Part shown: positions 1 through 6,255 of the stretch, piece after piece
Layout: each line of letters opens with the position of its first letter
How positions within the stretch are numbered: position 1 is the first letter of the stretch
NCBI GenBank assembly: GCA_002293265.1
Contig: DBCW01000044.1
Coordinates: 1-11,853, forward strand
Direction: 5' to 3'
Length of the DNA stretch: 11,853 bases
From: Eggerthellales bacterium UBA948
Lineage (GTDB): Bacteria; Actinomycetota; Coriobacteriia; Coriobacteriales; UBA8131
Notes under the pieces: generated by a model
Told to the model about the DNA's origin: nothing
Database searches by the model: none
Seen by the model: the letters and a program-made list of their open reading frames with translations, nothing else
Position numbers and translations under genes: made by a program

Positions 1-1
1 A

Positions 2-760
2 GACCAAAAGTTTGGAAAAGTTTATATTGATGCCTTCGCAGGATGCGGAAAAATTGAAACCAGTGGCAGCCTTGAAGAGGTTAGTGGTTCTGCCCGGATT
101 GCTCTGCAAGCAAAAAGCAAGTTTGATAAATATATATTTATTGAGAAAAAGGCTGACTATGCTCAAGAGTTGAAACATATCGTTGATTCTGAATTTCCAG
201 AACTAGCATCTCGAGTCACAGTTTATAATACAGATTGCAATGATAAGCTAATCGAGATTTGTGCAGATACAGAGTTCTGGCTAAAGAACAGAGCAGTTCT
301 ATTTCTTGATCCTTGTGCCACAGAAGTAAAATGGGCTGCTCTTGAAGCCATTGCTAAAACTGAAGCTATTGACTTATGGTACTTGTTTCCATTTAGCGCT
401 ACGCAGAGAATGCTCCCAAAGAAAGGCATTGTTGATAGCTGGAGAGCCAAGCTAAATGACGTATTTGGTAACTCAGATTGGGAGGATCGCATTTACAGAG
501 CTGATCTTCAAACTTCGATGTTTGATGACAAAGAACGCATGATAAAAGACATAAATACTAAAGAACTTGCAGTTTATATTGTTGAGAGACTAAAGAGTAT
601 TTTTCCGTATGTAGCAGATAACCCTAGGCTTCTATACAATACAAAGAGGAGTCCTTTGTTTATGTTCTGCTTTGCAGTTGCAAATCCAAGCATAAAAGCA
701 CAAAGGCTAGCCAAAAAAGTTGCCGAGGATCATATTCTCAAGAAAAGAGTCTTACAATGA
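2..760 (+). CDS. tcmP: Three-Cys-motif partner protein TcmP, 5'-truncated by window edge
   Basis: The frame is open from base 2 to the stop at 758-760 (252 residues visible); the true start lies outside the window. Residues 8-16 (YIDAFAGCG) form a class I methyltransferase-like glycine motif, followed by an acidic IEK turn. Residues 101-104 (FLDP) with the following EVKW and the DLWYLFPF stretch match the 'FIDPYG.EVKW...LWYLFP' pattern I recall for TcmP. The usual DPYG/DPFG is DPCA here. TcmP proteins are named for being encoded beside three-Cys-motif proteins, and the next gene is one, joined by an ATGA overlap. This implies co-translation. Biochemical function is unknown. By fold it could be a SAM-dependent methyltransferase or a nuclease-associated factor of mobile or defence regions. 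The family call is firm; the role is open. Confidence 0.85.
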   Translation, partial: DQKFGKVYIDAFAGCGKIETSGSLEEVSGSARIALQAKSKFDKYIFIEKKADYAQELKHIVDSEFPELASRVTVYNTDCNDKLIEICADTEFWLKNRAVLFLDPCATEVKWAALEAIAKTEAIDLWYLFPFSATQRMLPKKGIVDSWRAKLNDVFGNSDWEDRIYRADLQTSMFDDKERMIKDINTKELAVYIVERLKSIFPYVADNPRLLYNTKRSPLFMFCFAVANPSIKAQRLAKKVAEDHILKKRVLQ

Positions 761-1485
761 GCGCCACAAAAATTGAATGGACTGACAAAACTTGGAACCC
801 GGTAACTGGGTGCACCAAGATATCAACTGGTTGTGCTCATTGCTATGCTGAAACGATGACCAACAGGCTCCATGCGATGAGTGTTGCCAAGTACGAAAAC
901 GGGTTCAGACCAACTGTGCATGAAAGCACTCTTGATGAACCACTTAACTGGATTAAGCCACATACCATTTTCGTTTGCTCAATGGCTGACTTGTTTCACG
1001 AAGATGTTTCTTTCTCCTTTCTTGATAAGGTTATGGATACTATTCTAAAGACCCAACAGCATCGTTATCAAATCCTAACAAAACGCGCTGCTCGAATGAC
1101 GGAATACTTTGCCCATAATGCTATTCCTGACAATGTCTGGCTTGGAGTGACTGTTGAGGCCCGATCAGAAATTGGACGTATCGATTTTTTGCGTGGTGTT
1201 GAAGCATCGATTCGGTTTTTATCTTGTGAACCGCTGGTCGAAGACCTCGGCATGATTGACTTGTCCGGTATTGATTGGGTTATTGTTGGTGGTGAGAGTG
1301 GACATAAGGCTCGACCTATGAAGCCTGAGTGGGTGCGCTCTGTTTTGCGCCAGGCTCAAGAGCAAGATGTGGCGTTCTTTTTTAAGCAGTGGGGAACATG
1401 GGGTTCTGATGGGGTTAAAAGGAACAAGAAAGCTAATGGTAAGACTCTTGATGGCAAGGTTATTCAGATGATGCCTTGTGTTTGA
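757..1485 (+). CDS. DUF5131 / phage Gp37-Gp68-like three-Cys-motif protein
   Basis: This is a complete 242-residue protein. Its ATG overlaps the upstream stop codon (ATGA), so it is translationally coupled to tcmP. The N-terminus has the family signature IEWTDxTWNPVTGC, then a CX6CX2C motif with Cys19, Cys26 and Cys29 (CTKISTGCAHCYAE). Further conserved blocks are FVCSMADLFHEDV, QILTKRA, NVWLGVTVE, RFLSCEPL and VGGESG, ending with FFFKQWGTW. The Cys cluster and likely TIM-barrel blocks suggest a radical-SAM-like metal site, though classic SAM motifs were not verified. The family is common in phages and mobile regions and pairs with TcmP. No reaction is established. A partial, diverged copy of residues ~177-209 occurs at 2706-2804. 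Confidence 0.88.
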   Translation: MSATKIEWTDKTWNPVTGCTKISTGCAHCYAETMTNRLHAMSVAKYENGFRPTVHESTLDEPLNWIKPHTIFVCSMADLFHEDVSFSFLDKVMDTILKTQQHRYQILTKRAARMTEYFAHNAIPDNVWLGVTVEARSEIGRIDFLRGVEASIRFLSCEPLVEDLGMIDLSGIDWVIVGGESGHKARPMKPEWVRSVLRQAQEQDVAFFFKQWGTWGSDGVKRNKKANGKTLDGKVIQMMPCV

Positions 1486-1533
1486 GGAATGGAAGCTTTT
1501 CAGATAGAATCCTTTGCTGGCAAACCGCTGATT

Positions 1534-2091
1534 TTACATCCGCATCAAGCCTTTCGCTTCTATAGCTCGTAGATAATTTAGTATTTTTTGTACGGTTGCT
1601 CTGCTTATATGGGCTACCGTTCCGTTACGCAAATAGTTGTTGACATTTCCTGGGTTGAGTTCTAGGTCTTTATATAAACGATAATTGGTTACGTGCAACT
1701 CTTGCTGTAGATTGCGAATCGTGTTTCTGGCGCTTAAGCAATATTCCCTGTCAGTATTTATTCTGTTTTTTTGTGCAACATAAGTATTAAAAACCTTTTG
1801 ATATCTTGGTGGAATTGTACTGCTATTTTTTTCCAGAGCGTCGAGTAGTTTCTCACGCGTGGTGAAACTTGAATTCAAGTCCTCAAATTCGCTTTTGTAG
1901 TAAGCAACCGATGTCAGTTTTGCCAAGCGATCATTATCTCCGATAATGACGGCATAGAGATACAGCGGCTCAGCAATCCTGCTCTTGTTTGGCAAAACTT
2001 CCTTTGCTAACCTGCTTATACTAAGCGTGCTGGTATCGCTCAGTGTTCTTATGTAGTTTTTAAGAAATCCTTGGAATGTTAATTCCCTCAT
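1534..2091 (-). CDS. Putative HTH partner of the nucleotidyltransferase (possible antitoxin)
   Basis: A 185-residue protein of no family I can name. A good ribosome-binding site (AAGGAG, 7 nt before the ATG at 2091) fixes the start. It overlaps the 3' end of the upstream nucleotidyltransferase gene by 32 bp, so the two are one transcriptional unit. The C-terminal third (about residues 128-178) looks like an XRE-type helix-turn-helix: a helix with NYRLYKDLEL, a turn NPGNVNNYLRNG, and RATVQKILNYLRA. The N-terminal part is mostly helical with a KxRIAEPLYLYAV stretch, without signal peptide or membrane segment. By analogy with AbiE-like modules, in which a DNA-binding protein accompanies a nucleotidyltransferase, it may be the antitoxin and autoregulator. 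That is inference. It ends 48 bp from the convergent DUF5131 gene, with no clear terminator between them. Confidence 0.6.
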   Translation of the reverse strand: MRELTFQGFLKNYIRTLSDTSTLSISRLAKEVLPNKSRIAEPLYLYAVIIGDNDRLAKLTSVAYYKSEFEDLNSSFTTREKLLDALEKNSSTIPPRYQKVFNTYVAQKNRINTDREYCLSARNTIRNLQQELHVTNYRLYKDLELNPGNVNNYLRNGTVAHISRATVQKILNYLRAIEAKGLMRM

Positions 2092-2620
2092 GATAAAACT
2101 CCTTTTTATACTGCATAAAAGATTTGGTCATTTCTATGTACCTGCGCTCCGATAATGAGCTGGCTTTGGCTTCATCTTTATCAAACACCAAAAACTCTAA
2201 TAGCTCCCAATCCATCTTCTCGACAATCTCTTCACTTCTTAGGTCTTCTATATCTGGTGGGCGCATTCCATATAGCTTGGTTACAACAAGATCTTCTAAA
2301 GATGGTGTCAAATATTCTAGGCAAGTATCACCTATGTCTATAATTACAAGCCTGTCTTCATAGTTATATGGAAGACAGTCAATATAAGCTTTTACTCCAG
2401 AATTCATATCATACTTGACAATTAACTCGTTAAGTTCTCTAGGCACAGTTAAGATATCGATGTCATGTGTTACTCGATCTAGCCTTCCTAAAAGCAGTAA
2501 TGCGCTTCCACCCATTATCACCACTCTTGGTTTTGGCTCTATTTGTCCTATACGTTCTTTGGCTGCTGCATCAAAGTCTCTCAGTCTTTTTAATACCGTT
2601 TCTCTATTCATTGCATACAT
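2060..2620 (-). CDS. DUF6036-family nucleotidyltransferase, likely toxin of a TA/Abi module
   Basis: A 186-residue protein from the chosen ATG at 2620. Motifs are GGSA (residues 37-40) followed by THDIDIL (DID at 53-55), the classic GG[S/G]...DxD site of the Pol beta-like nucleotidyltransferase fold. A later EDLVVTKLYGMRPPDIEDL stretch carries the K...R..D..D pattern of DUF6036/AbiEii-type proteins. The frame is open to an ATG at 2668, but a promoter -10 box (2667-2672) covers that codon, so transcription should begin near 2660 and exclude it. The 2620 ATG lies 7 nt after a run of eight G that can act as a Shine-Dalgarno sequence; the ATG at 2611 is an alternative. It is followed by the 32-bp-overlapping HTH gene. 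Family members transfer nucleotides to RNA or protein targets; the target here is unknown. Confidence 0.75.
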   Translation of the reverse strand: MYAMNRETVLKRLRDFDAAAKERIGQIEPKPRVVIMGGSALLLLGRLDRVTHDIDILTVPRELNELIVKYDMNSGVKAYIDCLPYNYEDRLVIIDIGDTCLEYLTPSLEDLVVTKLYGMRPPDIEDLRSEEIVEKMDWELLEFLVFDKDEAKASSLSERRYIEMTKSFMQYKKEFYHEGINIPRIS

Positions 2621-2627
2621 GCCATTA

Positions 2628-2635
2628 CCCCCCCC
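2628..2635 (-). promoter_or_regulatory. G8 homopolymer acting as ribosome-binding site
   Basis: Eight consecutive G on the minus strand lie 7 nt upstream of the ATG at 2620. The run is the only purine-rich, G-rich site near that start, so it probably serves as the Shine-Dalgarno sequence. If translation instead starts upstream, the run is coding (Gly-Gly-Gly) and length changes would shift the frame. Confidence 0.45.
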
Positions 2636-2666
2636 ATTTTTTAGTTTTTCAAGAATACTATTTTTC

Positions 2667-2696
2667 ATTATACATTATTGTAAGATGCTATTGTAA
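2667..2696 (-). promoter_or_regulatory. Sigma70-type promoter of the nucleotidyltransferase-HTH module
   Basis: On the minus strand a TTACAA -35 (2691-2696) and a perfect TATAAT -10 (2667-2672) are separated by 18 bp. The -10 runs directly into an ATG (TATAATG), so the predicted start point near 2660 lies inside the longest reading frame. This is why the downstream ATG at 2620 was preferred. The promoter sits at the edge of the DUF5131 gene fragment. Confidence 0.6.
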
Positions 2697-2705
2697 CCTT
2701 AATTC

Positions 2706-2804
2706 TTGGTGGTGAAAGTGGGCATCAGGCTCGACCTATGAAACCAGAGTGGGTGCGCTCTGTTTTGCGCCAGGCTCTGGAGCAAGATGTGGCGATCTTT
2801 TTAA
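2706..2804 (+). pseudogene. Degenerate partial copy of a DUF5131 gene
   Basis: This stretch aligns without gaps to 1286-1384 of the intact DUF5131 gene, exactly 1420 bp away, with about eight mismatches in ~95 bp. It reads GGESGHQARPMKPEWVRSV and then LRQALEQDVAIF. The match stops abruptly where the intact gene continues with KQWGTW. Five of the changed codons are synonymous or conservative third-position changes and three alter residues (K to Q, Q to L, F to I). The fragment therefore looks like a remnant of a once-functional homologue rather than a recent exact duplication. It has no start codon, and its frame is lost after a one-base deletion near 2801. Confidence 0.85.
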
Positions 2805-2824
2805 GTGCGCCCACTACTACCAAA

Positions 2825-3087
2825 CTATTTGTCTCTATAGTGTGAGCCGCATTGCCAAATCTCAAGTACCCCTCCTTCGATCCGAAAGACAATTCTATTC
2901 TTATTGTCTATCCTAACGCTCCATAATTCACTTAAGTCACCTCTTAGCGGTTCTGGGTTTCCGATGCCATGGTATCCATTTCTCTCGATATCTTTAATTA
3001 GCTTGTTAATTTTATTAAGGGTCTTCTTATCTTGTGCTTGCCATCTAAGATAGTCTTCCCAAGCCCCTCCTGCCAGAGTTTAATCAT
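2825..3087 (-). pseudogene. yoeB: YoeB/Txe-family toxin with one-base frameshift
   Basis: Translation from the ATG at 3087, which overlaps the relB stop by 8 bp, gives MIKLWQEG. It then leaves frame at a run of four G (3064-3067). With one extra G the protein continues AWEDYLRWQAQDKKTLNKIN and runs to a TAG at 2825-2827, for 87 residues, the normal YoeB length. The repaired frame has NPEPLRGDLSELWSVRI, an Arg-containing NRIVF strand and a C-terminal SHY, matching the Glu, Arg, His and Tyr catalytic residues of YoeB. YoeB is a ribosome-dependent mRNA interferase. As written, the toxin is interrupted after eight residues. This may be an inactivating mutation, slippage in the G run, or a sequence error. 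Its partner is a RelB/DinJ-type antitoxin rather than YefM. Confidence 0.85.
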
Positions 3088-3349
3088 CTGCGACCTCTAT
3101 TAACTCGTGCTCAGTAAGTATAGATTTGCCGGACTCAACATCAGCTACTGCTTTTCGCAGCCTGTTCATATTGGCTTCGCTATAAAATGGATCTCGTTCA
3201 ATCTCGAAGGGAATCTTTTGTTGACGAACCGCTGATTTGGCAAAAATTGTGAAGGCGGTAGTCATATTCATGCCAAGGTCACTAAAGAGCTCTTCAGCTT
3301 GCTCTTTTAACTCTTTGTCCATACGTATGGTCACGGTGGTATTTGCCAT
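3080..3349 (-). CDS. relB: RelB/DinJ-family antitoxin
   Basis: An 89-residue antitoxin from the ATG at 3349 (MANTTVTIRMDKELK). An ATG at 3364 would add five residues (MELAQ), but the GGAG inside that stretch, 9 nt before the 3349 ATG, favours the shorter form. The N-terminal half is the ribbon-helix-helix DNA-binding domain of RelB/DinJ (TTVTIRMD...AEELFSDLGMNMTTAFTIFAKSAV). The C-terminal half (IPFEIERDPFYSEANMNRLRKAV) is the toxin-binding segment. The stop overlaps the start of the yoeB-type toxin by 8 bp, the usual operon coupling. Family members neutralise the toxin by direct binding and repress their own promoter. If the toxin really is frameshifted, the antitoxin is now an orphan that may still repress related modules. 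Confidence 0.9.
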   Translation of the reverse strand: MANTTVTIRMDKELKEQAEELFSDLGMNMTTAFTIFAKSAVRQQKIPFEIERDPFYSEANMNRLRKAVADVESGKSILTEHELIEVADD

Positions 3350-3363
3350 TTGTGCTAACTCCA

Positions 3364-3397
3364 TTCATACATTGTAATTTATTGTTCATACATTGTA
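3364..3397 (-). promoter_or_regulatory. Paired 13-bp direct repeat upstream of relB, probable operator/promoter
   Basis: The 13-mer TTCATACATTGTA (plus strand) occurs perfectly at 3364-3376 and 3385-3397, a 21-bp period or about two helical turns. It lies directly upstream of the antitoxin gene, where RelB-type repressors bind. On the minus strand a possible TTGTTG -35 and TACAAT -10 with 17-bp spacing sit at about 3393-3421, so the distal repeat overlaps the -10. The repeat is certain; the operator role is inferred. Confidence 0.6.
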
Positions 3398-3470
3398 TTG
3401 CTTTTTGTCGATATCAACAATCACTTTTTCATAGCAGTTGAACAAATACTTCGATCAACCTACTAGATTA

Positions 3471-3497
3471 CAGTCTGTGCAAATAATGCACAGACTG
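3471..3497. repeat. Perfect 11-bp inverted repeat
   Basis: CAGTCTGTGCA (3471-3481) is followed by a 5-nt AATAA spacer and its exact reverse complement (3487-3497). There is no T-run on either side, so it is not a standard intrinsic terminator. It lies between the relB promoter and the 3' end of the decayed ATPase fragment. It could be an operator, a terminator remnant or an mRNA hairpin. Confidence 0.7.
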
Positions 3498-3514
3498 CAG
3501 CAGACATGTCACCT

Positions 3515-3828
3515 TTAGCGCCTGCTCCTTATCCACATCTCAAAGAATGGGTCTTCTATGGCGTAGGTCGCTTCTTTGATCAGATGTCCTTGTGTCGCTA
3601 GTTTTTTTAATGCGCTGTATGTGGTGCTGGTTGGTGTTTTGCCGTGGTGTCGCATTATTGCCTCGACGCTTCCTGGCAATAAGTAGTATTACGAAATTTT
3701 TCGTAACGAAAAATTTCGTAATACTCTTGCATCATTTGTTTTACTCTGGTGCTTGTGGTTATGCAAATTTTCTGAGCAACATCCGTTGTCACCAAGAAAG
3801 CCTGTGCCTGGGTCTTTCGGCTCCGCAT
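3515..3828 (-). pseudogene. Decayed 3' remnant of an AAA-family ATPase gene
   Basis: On the minus strand 3688 to 3515 reads as 58 residues, including GSVEAIMRHHGKTPTSTTYS, ALKKLATQGHLI and a terminal YAIEDPFFEMWIRSRR. The pattern is a winged-helix segment followed by DPFFxxW, typical of the C-terminus of the archaeal-type AAA ATPases common in bacterial accessory regions. Immediately upstream another frame of the same strand (3828 to 3658) gives plausible protein ending QMMQEYYEIFRNEKFRNTTY. This suggests the same gene continues across a frameshift at the 41-bp palindrome. No Walker motifs remain, so the ATPase domain is gone. The family call rests on the C-terminal motif alone, and the upstream half is uncertain. 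Confidence 0.5.
3685..3725. repeat. Perfect 41-bp palindrome (20-bp arms, 1-nt centre)
   Basis: The left arm AGTATTACGAAATTTTTCGT (3685-3704) is followed by a single A and its exact reverse complement (3706-3725). Each arm also contains the shorter imperfect inverted repeat ACGAAA/TTTCGT. The element is AT-rich, sits inside the decayed ATPase fragment where the reading frame changes, and has no T-run. It could be a target or remnant of a mobile element, a cruciform-forming site or a binding site. I cannot assign a function. Confidence 0.9.
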
Positions 3829-3855
3829 CTTGCGCTATGCTAAAGATGACATCTG
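3811..3855. repeat. Possible degenerate interspersed repeat
   Basis: The stretch runs from TCTTTCGGCTCCGC to ATGCTAAAGATGAC with imperfect dyad symmetry (TCTTT...AAAGA at the ends). It resembles the 'CTTCGGCTACGCTCAGGATGAC' type of intergenic repeat seen in many bacterial genomes. Only one copy is in this window, so the call is tentative. It fills the gap between the ybjQ stop and the ATPase remnant. Confidence 0.25.
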
Positions 3856-3867
3856 TGGCGTTTGGCT

Positions 3868-4185
3868 CTACCCTACCACTACGGCTGTTCCGCTTACCGT
3901 TACCATTAGCATGTTGCCTTGACCTAGCACTTCGTAGTCGAAGTCTACGCCTACTATTGCGTTTGCGCCTCGCTCTATTGCGCGTTGTGACATTTCGTAT
4001 AGAGCATTTTCGCGGGCTTGTAGTAGTTCGCCCTCGTAGGAATCACTGCGTCCACCAAAGAAGTTTGTTAGTCCGGCGGCTATGTCTTTTATGGCATTGA
4101 TGCCAGTGATTACCTCGCCAAACACTATGCCTTTGTACTCTATAACTTTCATTCCCTCGATTTGCGGTGTTGTTGTTACTATCAT
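3868..4185 (-). CDS. YbjQ/UPF0145 family protein
   Basis: A complete 105-residue protein, the usual length for this family. The start at 4185 is supported by AGAGG 7 nt upstream. Signature blocks are [22 protein letters not shown] near the N-terminus, [20 protein letters not shown] in the middle, and [17 protein letters not shown] then [13 protein letters not shown] at the C-terminus. The fold is a small oligomeric alpha/beta domain sometimes described as heavy-metal-binding, but no reaction is established for the family and no clear metal ligands stand out here. There is no signal peptide or membrane helix. It appears to be a single-gene unit: 129 bp separate it from the upstream minus-strand gene, and a weak promoter-like TTGTTA/TATGAA pair is the only candidate seen there. 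Confidence 0.9.
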   Translation of the reverse strand: MIVTTTPQIEGMKVIEYKGIVFGEVITGINAIKDIAAGLTNFFGGRSDSYEGELLQARENALYEMSQRAIERGANAIVGVDFDYEVLGQGNMLMVTVSGTAVVVG

Positions 4186-4314
4186 GCGTTTTCCTCTCCG
4201 CGCAGGTTTTCATATTGCTCTCACTATCTTAACAACACTTAGCTGAAGTTTCACTGCGCAAACTCTAGCTAGTGGAAGATCGTTATGCAACACAGCTACT
4301 AAACCGCTATGACA

Positions 4315-6255
4315 CTACAGTCCGTACTGCTCATACAGCTCCATGGGCGAGTGCCCATTGTTGGACCACCTTGGCATTGCATTGACCGCCTTAGTTATAA
4401 CGCCCAAAAGATCATTTGCATTATCAATGCTTTCAAAGCTATAGCCTTTGTTGGAAAAAATTTCAATATAAAATTGCGGTGGATAATCATGATTGACACC
4501 ATCCATAATCATCAACAAAGCTCCGTCTGCAAAAAACAAATCATCTTCATCATCTGGGACATGGCTATCCAAATATTGCAACAATTCTCTGACTTCCGGA
4601 ATTGCTCGCACATAGTCAAGGATGAAAAAATTCTCTATCTCTTCTTTCTCCAATAGCTTTCGTGGTATCTCGTCATGTCGCTCTACCAAATGATATCTAT
4701 ATGCTTCGACAGCCTCTTGCATTTCATCATTTTCTTCATCATTAAAATCGATTGAAACAGATGGATCATATAAATAGTTGTTCACCAGTGCGGGGTTAAT
4801 TAAATAAACCGTATCAAAAAACTGGTCGTTGGCAACGTCATCCTCATCGACAGGATACGGCTGCTCGCTAGTGTCATACCAAAGCTCATAAGGAATCGTA
4901 TGCGTAGAAAGCATATGGATCAACTCTGCACTTAATGTGCTTATGTCGTAACCGTCCTCTGGATAATATGTCTCATGCAAGTTAAGAAAATCTGCTAAAG
5001 AAATCAAACCATATAACGCTACGCATGCAAAAGCAAGGTTTTTAATGTGCGTCCGGCAGTCATGTCTAAAAGCTAGATATTCGGTATCATACGCCTTAAT
5101 ATAGTCCATGATCTCTCGAGGTATCTTTGTAATAACCTGATTTCCCTGCCTGTAATTAAAAACAAATGGAGGAGAATGCGGAAGAAGATCGTTGCTTGTT
5201 AACTCTGAAGCTAGCTGGGTTTCCTTGCCGTCATTATCGAGCAAATCAATAAACAGCTTGTAGTCTTGATCATCTACATCAAGATAGTAGTGCACAAGAA
5301 GCCCTTCCAACAGATCTTCGTTGTCTTTTAGCCGCTCTACCAGCTCAGTCTTCTTTAACTTTCCATACTTGGGTATCTCAAATGCTCTAGCTATAACCAT
5401 AAGCTCATCTTTTGTAGTTGCACTTAAAGCAGCTTTGATATTATCTGGTGCTATATCAGTAGAGAGCTTATCGAGAGATCTTCTAAAATAATACTCATCA
5501 CCATCTTCCGGATCATTGCCCATCTCTTTGATGGTCTCCTTTATGGTCGCCTCGCGCTCTTCAAATGTAAGACCCGACAGACGTCCCATGTGCATCCCCT
5601 TTGGCATGTCGTAATCCGGATCTTCCTTGCGCTTCTCTGCACGGTAATCATCGATCTGCTCATTCAACTTTCGTTGATGTGCTACTTCGCGATGGTACTC
5701 TGAATTGTTAATAAACGCCGCAGCAGATCTATACACTTTCCCATGTGCTTTTGCTTGCTCATATTCTTTAGTAAATAGCTCTATCATTTGTGGAGCAAAA
5801 GCGATAGGACTGCTTTTGATCTGCGAATCGTAGACGATGGTTCCTTCGAAAGGAAGAAGCGTAGTTGTGACAAAACAAGGAGTCTCACGAAGCATTGATG
5901 ATATCTCTTTTGACAATCCTGACACAGCATAAACGTAATCATCGGCTAGAAAATGGGCGTAGCCGTCCTCATGGTTGGCCACAATGAAGCTACGTGTTAG
6001 TGCGTATTGCCACTGCTTTACGCACTCTCGTTCATGGCTGCTTAGTTTTGCCGGATTTTCTTTTAAGAACTCCGGGATTATCTCTTCGGTATTCCAAATC
6101 TTTTCTAGAATCAAAGTACGCTCTTCGTCATACTTTTTATTTCGTGGAGTTTGATCATATGGATGACCGAGAATGTCGTACCTTTCATTAGCATAATCGG
6201 TTAAGACTTCCATTAATTTGAAAAAGAGTCTTTCGTGAGCAGGTTTAAGAATCAT
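4315..6255 (-). CDS. Uncharacterised 646-residue acidic protein with Rho-N/SAP-like segment
   Basis: The start ATG at 6255 has AAGG 8 nt upstream. I do not recognise the family by name. The protein is soluble, acidic and mostly helical, with no signal peptide or membrane segment. Residues ~195-215 are highly charged. Residues ~276-312 (IKAALSATTKDELMVIARAF then a basic KKTELVERLK) resemble a Rho N-terminal or SAP-like helix-extended-loop-helix, a small nucleic-acid-binding module. Residues ~406-427 (LAFACVALYGLISLADFLNL) resemble the 'LYGVISLDEF' segment found in YecA/SEC-C-associated hypothetical proteins. The C-terminus ends with NNGHSPMELYEQ, also similar to that group, but no Cys-rich metal motif is present. 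It stands alone between ybjQ and a divergent PH-like gene. A regulatory or stress-related role is possible but unproven. Confidence 0.75.
   Translation of the reverse strand: MILKPAHERLFFKLMEVLTDYANERYDILGHPYDQTPRNKKYDEERTLILEKIWNTEEIIPEFLKENPAKLSSHERECVKQWQYALTRSFIVANHEDGYAHFLADDYVYAVSGLSKEISSMLRETPCFVTTTLLPFEGTIVYDSQIKSSPIAFAPQMIELFTKEYEQAKAHGKVYRSAAAFINNSEYHREVAHQRKLNEQIDDYRAEKRKEDPDYDMPKGMHMGRLSGLTFEEREATIKETIKEMGNDPEDGDEYYFRRSLDKLSTDIAPDNIKAALSATTKDELMVIARAFEIPKYGKLKKTELVERLKDNEDLLEGLLVHYYLDVDDQDYKLFIDLLDNDGKETQLASELTSNDLLPHSPPFVFNYRQGNQVITKIPREIMDYIKAYDTEYLAFRHDCRTHIKNLAFACVALYGLISLADFLNLHETYYPEDGYDISTLSAELIHMLSTHTIPYELWYDTSEQPYPVDEDDVANDQFFDTVYLINPALVNNYLYDPSVSIDFNDEENDEMQEAVEAYRYHLVERHDEIPRKLLEKEEIENFFILDYVRAIPEVRELLQYLDSHVPDDEDDLFFADGALLMIMDGVNHDYPPQFYIEIFSNKGYSFESIDNANDLLGVITKAVNAMPRWSNNGHSPMELYEQYGL

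Noticed and set aside
1486..1533. Bidirectional terminator between the convergent DUF5131 and HTH genes
   Set aside because: No stable GC-rich hairpin with a T-run could be found in this short gap.
2700..2825. Second functional DUF5131 gene
   Set aside because: Only ~100 bp of homology remain, with no N-terminal Cys motif, no start codon and loss of frame at the 3' edge.
3592..4100. Plus-strand open frames over the palindrome and ybjQ
   Set aside because: They run antisense to the ATPase remnant and ybjQ, are low complexity, and show no start signals or recognisable domains.
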